64,000 nt of DNA from Bin25 sp026709415 (GCA_965200045.1 OZ241330.1:2046001-2110000); one strand, 5' to 3'; numbered from the stretch's first letter, positions 1-9,241 are shown. The notes: a model not told the origin generated them from the sequence alone. Made by a program: numbers and translations.

Positions 1-56
1 TTAATGCGTTTCGTTGATTTCTTTTTTCAACAACGATGGTTATCGCTTATTTTAGG

Positions 57-1736
57 TTATGGACTGCACTTTGTAAAGGGTGGTAATTGCTCTGTGGTTA
101 GTTTAGAGTTTAAAGCAAAACTGATACAATGGTTTACTCTATTAACATCCCATTGGCTTAGGTCTTGGTTGAAACTTGTAGCCTCATAAAACATCCCTTG
201 CATACTATTTACTTGGATAGTATCCCAATCGCCTATATTTTGGTTAAAACTTTTAGCCTCCTTAAACATCCAAAGCATATTGATTACTTGGCTGGTATCC
301 CAACCGCTTATATCTGAGTTGAAATTTGTAGCCTTGTGAAACATACCACTCATACTGATTACTTGGCTGGTATCCCACTCCCCTATATCCTGGTTAAAAC
401 TTCTATTACTAGAAAACATACCACTCATACTGATTACTTGGCTGGTATCCCACTCCCCTATATCTTGGTTAAAACTTATATCCCCTGTAAACATACCACT
501 CATATTGGTTACTTGGCTGGTATCCCATTCCCCTATATCTTGGTTGAAACTATTGGCACTGTAAAACATCGCACTCATATCCTCTACATTACTCGTATCC
601 CAATTACCTATATCTGAGTTGAAATACCAATTATTTTGAAACATCAGATTCATATTGGTTACTTGGCTGGTATTCCAACTGCTTATATCTTGGTTAAAAT
701 AGGTAGCACCTCCAAACATATTACTCATATCGGTTACTTGGCTGGTATCCCAATGGGTTATATTTTCGTTAAACCTGTTTTTAAGATAAAATAATTCCTG
801 CATATCCGTTACAAAAGTCGTTACGACATTTTCGACACTTTCATTGTTTTCAATCATTTTTCTCAATAGCTTTTCATTGACAATTAAATACTCTTTTTCC
901 ACGCCGTTAATTTCCAATTTGGCGGTTTTTCCGATATGTTTTTTGGCTCTGGGTGTTGCTTTAATCGTTACGCCGTTTTTATCTAAATAAATTAAAGGTT
1001 GCTTTTTATTGCATTTCTTAGCCCCTTGAAATATCCCACTTTTATATTCGACTTTACTCGTATCCCAACCGCTTATTATTTTAGGGCAAAAGGATTTCGC
1101 ATTTCTAAACATTCTTTCCATATCGGTTACTTGGCTGGTGTCCCAATTTCCTATATCCTGGTTGAAACTTCTAGCGTTATGAAACATTTGATACATATCG
1201 GTAACTTTACTCGTATCCCAATGGCTTATATCTTGGTTAAAAGACTTGGCATTTTCAAATAATCGGTTCATATCGGTAACGTTACTCGTATCCCAACTAC
1301 CTATATCCAAATTAAAATTTTCAGCGTCTTGGTTCTCAAACAAGTTAGCCAAGTCGGTAACGAAAGTGGTGACCACTTGGGTAATATCTTGTCTTGTCTC
1401 AATCATGTATCTCAATACTTGGTTATTAACGATTTTATAGGTTTTCCCTTTGAATTTCCACGTTTCTAATACGACCCCTCTTTTGCAATTTCTAGCCTTG
1501 ATGGTTACCCCGTTTTTATCTAAATACAAAGGGTTTTTATGTTTGCCACTACATTTTACTTTTTTCCCAAACCCTTGAATTATATCCCTGGCAAATACGC
1601 CATGCGTATCGTCTTGGGTTGTTTGAATTAATAATTGTTTGAAAGGTTTATCGAACTCTATATGATCCGTTTCATTTTTGGAACATCCCAAAACAAACAT
1701 CAAGCATAGAAAGGGTAATAAGTGTCGTTTTTTCAT
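57..1736 (-). CDS. BspA-like (DUF285) leucine-rich repeat surface lipoprotein
   Basis: Predicted exported lipoprotein of 559 residues. The signal peptide ends in a lipobox (VLGC, Cys18), so the protein should be lipid-anchored. It carries two copies of one module: a cap of about 70 residues (core 'LDKNGVTIKA', near residues 68 and 250) followed by about 25-residue repeats of the form FNQDIxxWDTSxVTxMxxMF, four after the first cap and about nine after the second. This repeat is the DUF285/BspA-like LRR known from surface proteins of Bacteroidota and Mycoplasma. A function in adhesion or host/particle contact is inference. The start is ATG at 1736; one codon upstream is only a TTG. A TAATTTTG box lies at 1759-1766. 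The gene downstream of the neighbouring coiled-coil lipoprotein encodes the same cap and repeat. Confidence 0.85.
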   Translation of the reverse strand: MKKRHLLPFLCLMFVLGCSKNETDHIEFDKPFKQLLIQTTQDDTHGVFARDIIQGFGKKVKCSGKHKNPLYLDKNGVTIKARNCKRGVVLETWKFKGKTYKIVNNQVLRYMIETRQDITQVVTTFVTDLANLFENQDAENFNLDIGSWDTSNVTDMNRLFENAKSFNQDISHWDTSKVTDMYQMFHNARSFNQDIGNWDTSQVTDMERMFRNAKSFCPKIISGWDTSKVEYKSGIFQGAKKCNKKQPLIYLDKNGVTIKATPRAKKHIGKTAKLEINGVEKEYLIVNEKLLRKMIENNESVENVVTTFVTDMQELFYLKNRFNENITHWDTSQVTDMSNMFGGATYFNQDISSWNTSQVTNMNLMFQNNWYFNSDIGNWDTSNVEDMSAMFYSANSFNQDIGEWDTSQVTNMSGMFTGDISFNQDIGEWDTSQVISMSGMFSSNRSFNQDIGEWDTSQVISMSGMFHKATNFNSDISGWDTSQVINMLWMFKEAKSFNQNIGDWDTIQVNSMQGMFYEATSFNQDLSQWDVNRVNHCISFALNSKLTTEQLPPFTKCSP

Positions 1737-1758
1737 CAATTGTTTTTTTTAGTTGGTG

Positions 1759-1766
1759 CAAAATTA
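1759..1766 (-). promoter_or_regulatory. Bacteroidota-type -7 box (TAATTTTG)
   Basis: On the minus strand the 8-mer TAATTTTG matches the TAnnTTTG -7 consensus and lies 22 bases before the ATG of the BspA-like lipoprotein gene. A -33 TTG is visible a little too far upstream, so only the -7 box is supported. Confidence 0.45.
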
Positions 1767-1787
1767 AAAAGGCGTTTCATCGTTAAT

Positions 1788-3332
1788 TCAACGGGACGAC
1801 GGGAAACACTTTACGAATCGTGGTAGTTGTTCTATTGTTAGTCCGGAATCTCCATAAAAACTCCTACAATTGGTTACTTGACTAACATCCCAACCGCTTA
1901 TATCTTGGTTAAAACTTCTAGCATCCTGAAACATACCCTCCATACTGGTTACTTGGCTGGTATCCCATTGGCTTAGGTCTTGGTTGAACTCCCCAGTCTC
2001 GCTAAACATCCCGTTCATATGGGTTACTTGGCTGGTATCCCATTGGCTTAGGTCTTGGTTGAAACTTCCAGCCCCACTAAACATACCTTCCATATAGGTT
2101 ACTTGGCTGGTATCCCATTTTCCTATTGGTTGGTTGAAACTTCTATTATAGGCAAACATCCTACTCATATTGGTTACTTGGCTGGTATCCCACTCCCCTA
2201 TATCTTGGTTGAACTCCCAAGCCCCACTAAACATATCACCCATATTGGTTACTTGGCTGGTATCCCACTCCCCTATATCTTGGTTGAAACTTCTAGCCCC
2301 ACTAAACATACTCTCCATATCGGTTACCAAAGTAGCGACTACATTTTCAACATTCTGTTCATTTTTAGCCATTTGTCTCAATAAAACCTCATCCACAATC
2401 GTATAGGTTTTCCCCTCAAACGCTATTTCCTTTCCTATTAAATAACCCCTGGCGTAGGCTAAATGCTTGGGGTTAATGGCTATGGTTACTCCATTGTCTT
2501 TTTTGATTAAAACCTCCCTATCGTTTTGGGGAACGGATAGGTCGGTTAATCGGTTTTCCAACTGTTCTATTTCATTATTAGCCGTTGTAATTTGTTCTTT
2601 TAGCTCATCGACTTGACTTTGATTTTCACTAGTGAGATTGTCAATATCCTTTTCTAATTTCTGTATCTCCTCTTTGAGTTGTTTGATCTCCTTCTCTTTC
2701 TCTATCATCCCCGCTTCGGTAATTTGAAATTCAAGGGTTTTGACTTTTTCATTCAATTGACTGACTTGGTTTTGCAATTCAGTTTTATCTTGTTCTAATT
2801 GGCTTTTCTCACTATTTAAGGTGCTGTTTTGATTGTTTAAATTACTGACTTGATTTTCTAACTGTTCTACTTCATTATTAGCCGTTGTAATTTGTTCTTT
2901 TAACCTATCGACCTCTTGTTGATTTTCATTGGTTAGATTTTTAATATCATTTTCAAGGTTTTGGATAGTATTATTGGCCTTTTCTAAGTCGGTTTGTAAT
3001 TGCTTAATCTCACGTTGACTATCGGTTTTATCTTGTTGTAATGTGCTTATTTGACTTTCAAGGGTCGTTACCTTTTCATTCAATTGACTGACTTGGTTTT
3101 GCAATTGGGTTTTCTCATTGTTTAGAGTGTTGTTTTCACTTTGTAAATTAGATTTATCATTATTCAAGGTGCTATTTTGACTTTCTAAACTCCCTACTTG
3201 ACTTTTCAAGTTGGTGTTCTCACTTTGTAACTGACTGACTTGGCTTTGTAGTTCTTTGATTTTATCCTCATCATCATTAGAACATTGAGATAAAATAAAG
3301 ACGATGGTTAGTGCGGTTAATAAAAGTTTCAT
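1788..3332 (-). CDS. Coiled-coil lipoprotein with C-terminal BspA-like (DUF285) repeats
   Basis: 514 residues. A short signal peptide ends in the lipobox LSQC (Cys17). Residues about 20-265 are an uninterrupted heptad-rich coiled coil (repeating LQSENxxLNNEKxQLQ-type segments, rich in Gln, Asn, Glu, Leu). It is followed by a cap module ('KDNGVTIAI', near residue 275) and six FNQDIxxWDTSQVTxMxxMF repeats to the C terminus. The architecture suggests a stalk (coiled coil) that holds an LRR head away from the outer membrane; this is inference from domain order. Its head module is homologous to both modules of the next gene downstream (57-1736), so the pair probably arose by duplication. No enzyme motif is visible. 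Confidence 0.85.
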   Translation of the reverse strand: MKLLLTALTIVFILSQCSNDDEDKIKELQSQVSQLQSENTNLKSQVGSLESQNSTLNNDKSNLQSENNTLNNEKTQLQNQVSQLNEKVTTLESQISTLQQDKTDSQREIKQLQTDLEKANNTIQNLENDIKNLTNENQQEVDRLKEQITTANNEVEQLENQVSNLNNQNSTLNSEKSQLEQDKTELQNQVSQLNEKVKTLEFQITEAGMIEKEKEIKQLKEEIQKLEKDIDNLTSENQSQVDELKEQITTANNEIEQLENRLTDLSVPQNDREVLIKKDNGVTIAINPKHLAYARGYLIGKEIAFEGKTYTIVDEVLLRQMAKNEQNVENVVATLVTDMESMFSGARSFNQDIGEWDTSQVTNMGDMFSGAWEFNQDIGEWDTSQVTNMSRMFAYNRSFNQPIGKWDTSQVTYMEGMFSGAGSFNQDLSQWDTSQVTHMNGMFSETGEFNQDLSQWDTSQVTSMEGMFQDARSFNQDISGWDVSQVTNCRSFYGDSGLTIEQLPRFVKCFPSSR

Positions 3333-3394
3333 AAGGGTTGTTTTATTCTACAAGGGTTTTGTTTGTTTGGATGGTATTTATTGAGTAGATGGCT

Positions 3395-3646
3395 TTAATT
3401 CGATTCTAAGGCTTCAAACCTTTCATTAATCGTATCTATTTTGCTATGTAGGTATTCATCTCTTTGGTTATGATATTCTTTTAACTTATCAATTTTAGTG
3501 TTCAAATTATCGTAGATAGTGGATTGATTTTGATAGAGTTTTTGTATTTCTCTACGATTTTCTATTACTGCGTTAAAAGTTTTATCCGTTTTATCGGATA
3601 GTTGTTTGATAGCATTCAAAAGCGTTGTAAATTGTTGGTTTTCCAT
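3395..3646 (-). CDS. Small coiled-coil protein, function unknown
   Basis: 83 residues, not recognised. It has a good ATG start and no signal peptide. Almost the whole length is predicted helix with heptad spacing and many charged and Gln/Asn residues (for example KIDKLKEYHNQRDEY). It lies 62 bases upstream of the coiled-coil lipoprotein gene on the same strand and resembles in style the other small coiled-coil genes at 5369-5526, 5557-5655 and 5706-6128. Start context and strand agreement with its neighbours support it being real; the function is open. Confidence 0.55.
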   Translation of the reverse strand: MENQQFTTLLNAIKQLSDKTDKTFNAVIENRREIQKLYQNQSTIYDNLNTKIDKLKEYHNQRDEYLHSKIDTINERFEALESN

Positions 3647-3737
3647 GATATTTTTATTGAGTTGGTTTATTCTTTATGTATGTTGATTCTTTGCGATATA
3701 TGAAAGGATTTTGAAGCGTTAAGGGTTTGGGTTGTTT

Positions 3738-3963
3738 TCATAATGTTTTTATGGTTATTTGTAAATGATTTAATCGGTGCGTTCCATTGAGTACATACTC
3801 TACAATTCTAGTACTCTTTGCTTTGGTTCCTTGTTTATTGGTAATGCCTACTCGGTCTCCGTCTATATGCTTTTGAACCCCCGTTGTCTCTAAATACTGC
3901 CCTAAGTATTGCAATTCTATTTCTTTTCGATTCGGTAGGTTTTTAGTTTGAACATAACCCAAT
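3738..3963 (-). pseudogene. C-terminal piece of a gene interrupted by the IS element
   Basis: An open frame on the minus strand (74 residues outside the IS, ending ...HLQITIKTL) continues into the IS end only by chance: upstream of 3964 the reading is transposon end sequence. The native part starts about GYVQTKNLPNRKE and has mixed composition typical of a real protein, but the family is not recognised. Its N-terminal part is probably the small coiled-coil reading at 5369-5526 on the other side of the element. When the element is removed on paper the two parts lie one base out of frame, so either a frameshift is also present or they were two genes. Confidence 0.45.
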
Positions 3964-5368
3964 GAGACCTTTGCACTAAAATTTCGGCTTTCCGCTAAAA
4001 TAAAGGATTTAGTCGAAAATTTCCTTCTTTTTATTGGACCATTGGTTTTGATCATTTTGTTTTGGTCTATGGTACGCGATAGGCAACATTTCAAATCTTT
4101 TCAATCCAAACCGATGCGTTTTTTCAATCCCCATCAAGGGCGCCGCCAAACAAAAACCCAACCGTTTTTCAATCAAATCAACGACATGATCGATTGGCAG
4201 CCCATCGAGGCTTTATGAGTCGACAGTGACCAATCCGGTAAAAAGCAACGAGGCCAAAAGGCCGATCTTCCCATGGTGTTATTGAAAATGCCATTGATTT
4301 CGGTTTGGTTCCACCTCTCGGATGTTCGGACGGAAGAATTCATGAAAGTCAGCATCCGATTCACCGCTTTTGGTGGTTGAGACATGGAAGAGACCGTTCC
4401 CGATCACAGCACGCTGTCTCGTTTTCGTTCGGAATGGACGGCCAAAAAGCTCGATCAAAAGATCATGGACGAAGTCCATCGACAGCTCACCGAAAAGGCC
4501 GTGATCCTTCAAGGTACGGCCGTCGTGGATGCCAGCATCACCACCAGTCCCTTGACTCCCAAAAGTCAACCCAAAAAGATGGCTCAAGACCGAAAAGAAG
4601 ACGAGTGTGAAGAGCCAGAACTCCAAGCCGAAGACCATGACCATGAATAACAAGAAGAAGATTCTCCCAACGCCGACCATGAAGCCCGTTGGTTCAAAAA
4701 AAGGAAAAAGACGTACGATGGGTACCAACGGCACATCGCCACCACCGAAAAAGGCTTGATGCTGGGGGGACACACGGTGGCGGCCCATGAGCGTGACCGT
4801 CAAGGTCTCCAGCCTTTGATGGAAGGCCTTTCGGTCGAAGAACGACAACAAGTCTTGGCCGATAAAGAGTCCCAATCAAAGGAGAATGACCAACTTTTGG
4901 AGGCCATGGGCAGTGAGTCTTTGGTGATGGAAAAAGGGGATCGCCACAAGCCCTTAACGAAGCCACCAAAAGAACGAAACAAAGCCATCAGCAAAGAACG
5001 TTGGGTGGTGAAACAGACTTTCGGTGAATTGGATCGCTGGTTTCACGGTCAAGTCACCCGACTCAAAGGACTAGAGAAAATCCATCACCAACCTGTTTTG
5101 GAGTCGATCGCCTACCATTGGAAGAGATCACCAAGTATGATAGCTCTCATGCCAACCTAAAAAGGGAGATGATGGAAAAAGAAGCTCTCAAAGCCGTATT
5201 CGGCTCAAAAATGAGGGGGAAAATGAGCCAAATAGGCCAAAATCAGAGAAATATCGTGATTTTTTGGAAGAAAGTTACATCGAATGAGAGACTCAATGGC
5301 TGAAAAGAAAAAATAATTTCCTCATCATACCCCATTTTTTTTGATTTTGCATTATTCAAAGGGATCTC
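3964..5368. mobile_element. Degenerate IS5-family insertion sequence
   Basis: The limits come from imperfect terminal inverted repeats, GAGACCTTTG at 3964 and, read from the right end, GAGATCCCTTTG at 5368 (two extra bases), with the identical tetranucleotide CAAT directly outside both ends (3960-3963 and 5369-5372), consistent with a target-site duplication. The interior is clearly richer in GC than the surroundings, which argues for recent foreign origin. It contains one transposase frame on the plus strand with stops. The exact right end is less sure because the inverted repeat is imperfect. Confidence 0.65.
4114..5160 (+). pseudogene. IS5-family transposase, inactivated
   Basis: One reading frame runs from ATG 4114 to a stop at 5160 and is interrupted by in-frame TGA at 4216, TGA at 4378 and TAA at 4648. 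Recognisable IS5/DUF772 landmarks appear in order: VPDHSTLSRFRSEW, the first-Asp motif VVDASITTS, the GxxLGGHTVAAHERD block, the ADKxSxSKEND block (second Asp) and a C-terminal SKERWVVKQTFG followed by ESIAYHWKRSP. In the family the last block is normally V-E-R/Q-x-F-G with the catalytic Glu; here that position is Lys. Stops plus the lost catalytic residue mean the element cannot move itself. Because both TGA and TAA occur, stop-codon reassignment does not rescue it. Confidence 0.85.
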
Positions 5369-5526
5369 CAATAAGTATCCTTGCTGTTACTTGTTATCTT
5401 ACCATTCATTCCCTTTATCTCTTTTTCTATATTATCTAACCTCTTTAATACCTCTCCATCTAATTTATCGGTATTCTTATTAATAGCCTCTAATAGCTCT
5501 CTATTGGTTACTTTTCGTTGGTTCAT
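5369..5526 (-). pseudogene. N-terminal piece of small coiled-coil gene cut by the IS
   Basis: Minus-strand reading from ATG 5526, MNQRKVTNRELLEAINKN then a short heptad-like helix rich in Lys and Glu, about 52 residues up to the IS boundary; read on into the transposon end it hits a stop after three codons. The style matches the neighbouring small coiled-coil genes. It may be the head of the broken gene whose tail is 3738-3963. Confidence 0.45.
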
Positions 5527-5556
5527 TGTTTTCTAATCAGTTGGCTTTTATGTCCA

Positions 5557-5655
5557 TCAAGCTTCTACACTTTTCACCTGTTTTGTTGTATGGGTTTTTA
5601 CACTTTCTATAGCGGTTAGTATCTGCTTTGTGTTATTATCATTCATTGGCTTCAT
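5557..5655 (-). CDS. Very small protein, function unknown
   Basis: A 32-residue reading beginning MKPMNDNNTKQILTAIES at ATG 5655. It is similar in style (an amphipathic QILTAIES-type helix) to the starts of the neighbouring small coiled-coil genes. A longer upstream extension to 5781 overlaps the next gene and looks non-native. This is a weak call, based on strand agreement and composition only. Confidence 0.3.
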   Translation of the reverse strand: MKPMNDNNTKQILTAIESVKTHTTKQVKSVEA

Positions 5656-5705
5656 GGTTAATTTCAAACTTTCAATAACAATAATGCTGTGGATTGATTT
5701 TGTTC

Positions 5706-6128
5706 TTAAAACGCTGCTATTGCTTTTACTAATAATCCTGCCAATAAAAGTGCTAAAAATCCCCCTGCAATTCTTATCCAACGTATATTATTCTTTTGTA
5801 GCTTTAGTTCCTGTTGTATAGGTTCTGTATTTGTTTCTAGGCTCTTTACATCCTTTCTAAGGTACTTGATTTCTGTTTTAAGTACTTGTACCTCTGTATA
5901 GGTATCATTAACCTTATTGGATATTTCTTTTAATTCCTGATTAGTACTCTGTATCTGTTCTTTTAATTCCTGATTAGTACTCTGTATCTGTTCTTTTAAT
6001 TCCTGATTAGTACTCTGTATCTGTTCTCTTAGTTCCTTATTAGAACTCTGTATCTGTTCTCTCAGTTCCTTATTAGAACTCTGTATCAGTGATCTTAATT
6101 CTTTTATATCATCCTTAGTGACATTCAT
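5706..6128 (-). CDS. Coiled-coil protein with C-terminal membrane anchor
   Basis: 140 residues. Residues about 13-67 consist of an 11-residue repeat, IQSSNKELREQ / IQSTNQELKEQ, in five copies, encoded by near-identical 33-base DNA repeats. A second helix rich in Lys, Glu and Leu follows. The C terminus has one hydrophobic segment (IRIAGGFLALLLAGLLVKAIAAF region, about 118-139), so the protein is probably tail-anchored in the membrane with the coiled coil in the cytoplasm. An 11-residue period suggests a right-handed rather than a heptad coiled coil. No family is recognised. Confidence 0.65.
   Translation of the reverse strand: MNVTKDDIKELRSLIQSSNKELREQIQSSNKELREQIQSTNQELKEQIQSTNQELKEQIQSTNQELKEISNKVNDTYTEVQVLKTEIKYLRKDVKSLETNTEPIQQELKLQKNNIRWIRIAGGFLALLLAGLLVKAIAAF
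5930..6094 (-). repeat. Five tandem 33-base repeats inside a coding region
   Basis: Copies 1-3 (5930-5962, 5963-5995, 5996-6028) are identical apart from the last base of the third; copies 4 and 5 (6029-6061, 6062-6094) diverge by several bases. The unit is a whole number of codons, so copy-number change keeps the frame and changes helix length in the protein at 5706-6128. Confidence 0.85.
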
Positions 6129-6611
6129 TGTTGTTATTTTTAAATTTATTCCCCTTATAATAGGTTCTAGTTCGACCTTACTACTATTTGTTTACTTAGG
6201 TTTTGGTATCTATAGTTTGCTAGTTCTATGCGGTTCTACAGTTTCATTCGTAGTATATTATTTCCTTTAATATAATTCACGGTTCTCTCTCCAATTTGTC
6301 CATTTATATTGTGATGCTCCCCATCTTTAGACCCAAAACTTCGCAGTTCAAGTTAACCATTTTTATTCATTTATATGAAGTCCTTATGGGGACATCGCCA
6401 AATGAATCGCAACTACTTTTTTCTTTCCTTTTAGTTTCAAATCTATTTGCTGTTGTGAAGTGCCCCTTGGTAGAACATTTATTAAGTAAATTTAAGTCAT
6501 CTGTTTTTCAAAAAAAATCTATTGAAAATCAAATAATTAGACACTAAATCTATAACTTTAGTTATATTAATTCAAACTGGCCTATGGTTTCAAAGGGTAA
6601 AATCTTTTTCG
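6129..6611. other. Gene-free stretch
   Basis: About 480 AT-rich bases between the small coiled-coil gene and the AAA ATPase end. An 83-codon plus-strand frame at 6296-6547 has no recognisable domain, no clear start context and a composition like translated noncoding DNA. No hairpin terminator or repeat was recognised. Confidence 0.5.
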
Positions 6612-7820
6612 TTATTTTTTCTTGGAAGTTTTTTCGGAATTGATAAAGGCAGGAATATATCGAACCGATTCTAAATCCTCTTTTTCTTTTCTTTTCAAGT
6701 TTTCTGCTTTTACTTGCCAATCTCCTGACACAAACCAATGATGCATCGAAGGAATTGGAATAATATAACTCCCATCTGGAATCCGATGAAAAACGCCTTT
6801 TTCATTGGCATTCTCAAACAATTTTTCGGATTTTTTTAGTGTGTACTTTTTTTGAAAAGAATTAATGATATCTTCATAATTCATTGGTAGTAGTGGTTTA
6901 TTCTTATCTAAAACCTCTACAAAACTTTTAATTTCTTGTTTGGTGAAAGAGGCGACTCTTTTTTCATAGTACTTAAATCGTTTTCGTGAACCGTCTTTCA
7001 ATACATCATCTAATCCATCTTCAGTCAATTGTTTGCCCTCCATATTTTTTGCTTTATATTTCAAGTAATTTGATACGGAGTATCCATAAGCGGAAATATG
7101 TTGAGGCCAACCATGTGTTTGCTTGGAAATTTTATTAATCCACAAATCACACCCTATTGTTGGACTCAAGCCACCTTCTTTGTAAATAAAATCCCTTATG
7201 ATATTTCTTTCAGATATCTTATCCAATGCTTCTAAATCAAACACAAAATCCCCATCGAATCTTGAAACGCCTAACTGCTCAAAAATGTTTATGGTATGAC
7301 CTAAACCACCAATAGCAAAAAGTAACGGTTTCTTAAACCCTCCATTATGAAGTTCATCTAATACTTTTCTCACCGAATCTTGAAATAGAAAATCAGCTTT
7401 GGTGATTGATTTTAAGTGCTGGGCTTCATCTAATACTAATAATAAGGGGTTTTTACTTGAATTTAAAACCTGTAAAACAGATTTTTCGGTAAATGAAAAG
7501 CTAGCCTCGACACCAATGCCATGTACAGCTGCTTTTGCGTTGATTCCTTCCAATTTTATTTTCCATTCTTTTTTTAGATATTTTTTCAATTGTTCTGCAT
7601 CCCATAGTCCATCGGGTTTTATTTGAACAACACCCCATTTCTTTTCTAGAGCAATTTCTTTGCATTTTTCAAGCAGTGCTGTTTTCCCAACACCAGGCGA
7701 GCCCTGAATCAAAAATGAGGTTCCTAAGCTTTTATTTTTTGCTTTTTCCAAAGCATTCCTGAAAAAGACTTGTTCTGTTTCTCTACCGTGAAAGTATTCT
7801 GCCTTTCCTCGTTCAAACAT
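6612..7820 (-). CDS. Solitary AAA ATPase, YFHGR/IPIPS family, copy 1
   Basis: 402 residues. The N-terminal motif AEYFHGRE (residues 7-14) precedes Walker A GSPGVGKT (40-47) and Walker B LLLVLDEAQ (Asp131-Glu132). Further family blocks are the sensor-like FAIGGLGHT, an SRF motif with a possible arginine finger, HGWPQHISAYG (sensor-2 position), KRFKYYEKRV and, near the end, GVFHRIPDGSYIIPIPSMHHW. The last part is probably a winged-helix-like domain (inference). The fold is that of Orc/Cdc6- or TniB-like AAA proteins, but the exact family is not one I can name. There is no operon partner: the nearest genes are 500 bases away. The upstream region shares a motif with copies 2 and 4. Confidence 0.8.
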   Translation of the reverse strand: MFERGKAEYFHGRETEQVFFRNALEKAKNKSLGTSFLIQGSPGVGKTALLEKCKEIALEKKWGVVQIKPDGLWDAEQLKKYLKKEWKIKLEGINAKAAVHGIGVEASFSFTEKSVLQVLNSSKNPLLLVLDEAQHLKSITKADFLFQDSVRKVLDELHNGGFKKPLLFAIGGLGHTINIFEQLGVSRFDGDFVFDLEALDKISERNIIRDFIYKEGGLSPTIGCDLWINKISKQTHGWPQHISAYGYSVSNYLKYKAKNMEGKQLTEDGLDDVLKDGSRKRFKYYEKRVASFTKQEIKSFVEVLDKNKPLLPMNYEDIINSFQKKYTLKKSEKLFENANEKGVFHRIPDGSYIIPIPSMHHWFVSGDWQVKAENLKRKEKEDLESVRYIPAFINSEKTSKKK

Positions 7821-8359
7821 ATTGTTAAAATTAAGAAGATTCTATGGTTTTCAATGAGATAACATCTATTTGGCAGAAGTATTGTTTATTTGGAACAACC
7901 TTTGTCTCTTTCATAGATAATGCCTCGTTTTTATGACTCGATAAAGATGAAAAACTCGTGATTTTTTTTGACCCTCTATGACAAATTCAACGATTCAGTG
8001 CAATGTGAATAACCCTAATTCAACTATGGATGGGCCTGGATTTACAAGGGAATTCATGTGTTTCAAAATATTCAAAACATGACCTATGATCAATAGTTGA
8101 ACCCAATCTAATGGTATCCAAGGAAGCATCACAATATGACTTAATAAATCCTCTACGTAACGATGAGATTTTATCTCGTTGACCGATCATGCACTAGAGG
8201 CTTGAACTTGCCATTCAAGAGATTAAAAATCGTTTGACTCATGTTGCTTGTCTCTCACCTCTTTTTTAGAAGTGCTTGAGAAGGCCAATACTTGAAACCG
8301 TATTTCTTTAAGAATAATCGATAATCCAATGGACTATCAATATCCTATAGACGATTGAT
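7821..8359. other. Gene-free stretch with upstream motif of AAA genes
   Basis: About 540 bases without a credible gene. At 7881-7907, in minus orientation, lies ACAAAGGTTGTTCCAAATAA, which recurs in part upstream of two other AAA copies (minus strand 10401-10414, plus strand 57097-57110). The rest of the stretch shows nothing recognisable. Confidence 0.5.
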
Positions 8360-9013
8360 TTATTGTGATTCTCTGTAATCGTAAAGGAACTTTTCCAATC
8401 CAATGTCTGTCAAAGGATGTTTTAGCAAACCTTTGATGGCACTGAGTGGACTCGTAATGACGTCGGCCCCAATTTTAGCACAATGGACAATATGCATCGT
8501 ATGGCGAATGGAAGCCGCTAAAATTTCGGTTTCAAAACCATAATTGTCATAAACCAAACGAATCTCTTCTATCAATGCCAAACCATCACTCGATATATCA
8601 TCTATTCGACCGATAAAAGGAGAAACATACGATGCTCCAGCTTTAGCAGCTAAAAGAGCTTGACCAACTGAAAAGACTAAAGTACAATTAGTTCTGATGC
8701 CATTATCCGTAAAATATCGTAATGCCCGAACCCCTTGTTCAATCATGGGAACTTTAACAACAATCTGAGGATTTATTGAGGCTAATTCTTTTCCTTCTTT
8801 AACCATTCCATCGAAGTCAACCGAAATCACTTCAGCCGAAACATCTCCCGAAACGATTGTGCATATATCCTGATAATGCTGCATCACATTATCGTGTCCT
8901 TTGATGCCTTCTTTGGCCATTAGGGAGGGGTTGGTGGTGACACCATCTAAACACCCTAATTCCTGGGCTTCAGCAATTTGGGTCAGATTTGCCGTATCGA
9001 TAAAAAATTTCAT
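8360..9013 (-). CDS. tal: Transaldolase, short fructose-6-phosphate aldolase-like type
   Basis: 217 residues, full length for the small transaldolase subfamily (about 215-220). It catalyses transfer of the dihydroxyacetone unit between sedoheptulose-7-phosphate and glyceraldehyde-3-phosphate in the non-oxidative pentose phosphate pathway, in the cytoplasm. The N terminus MKFFIDTANLTQI, the GVTTNPSLMAKEG block, the Schiff-base lysine in VVKVPM (Lys87), TNCTLVFSVGQALLAAKAG and SPFIGRIDD are all present. Very close relatives act as fructose-6-phosphate aldolase; sequence alone does not separate the two activities. It is monocistronic between two AAA ATPase genes. Confidence 0.95.
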   Translation of the reverse strand: MKFFIDTANLTQIAEAQELGCLDGVTTNPSLMAKEGIKGHDNVMQHYQDICTIVSGDVSAEVISVDFDGMVKEGKELASINPQIVVKVPMIEQGVRALRYFTDNGIRTNCTLVFSVGQALLAAKAGASYVSPFIGRIDDISSDGLALIEEIRLVYDNYGFETEILAASIRHTMHIVHCAKIGADVITSPLSAIKGLLKHPLTDIGLEKFLYDYRESQ

Positions 9014-9241
9014 GGTTTTTTATTTTAATGAATTATATAAGGGGTCAAAGGTTATCTAACGACAATATTAACCCATTCTTAATCATGATTATAGAATCGA
9101 AACTTTATATTCAACTTACCGTACTAAGCCGCTGTCTTGTCTTTGTTAAGGTTTTAGGTTGTTCTTAATCGAAATAAATTTTTTAGTTCGTCTTTTGGCT
9201 TATTTCAAGTTTAACAGACTTATAGTTATTTCTATTGATTC

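Noticed and set aside
57..3332. Regular repeats resembling a CRISPR array
   Set aside because: The repeat is about 75 bases, keeps a coding frame and varies as protein repeats do; there are no spacers or cas genes.
4216..4650. In-frame TGA codons in the transposase as a sign of an alternative genetic code
   Set aside because: A TAA also interrupts the same frame, the catalytic Glu is lost, and housekeeping genes end normally with TGA and use TGG for Trp.
6296..6547. 83-codon plus-strand frame as a gene
   Set aside because: No domain, poor start context, and no support from neighbours.
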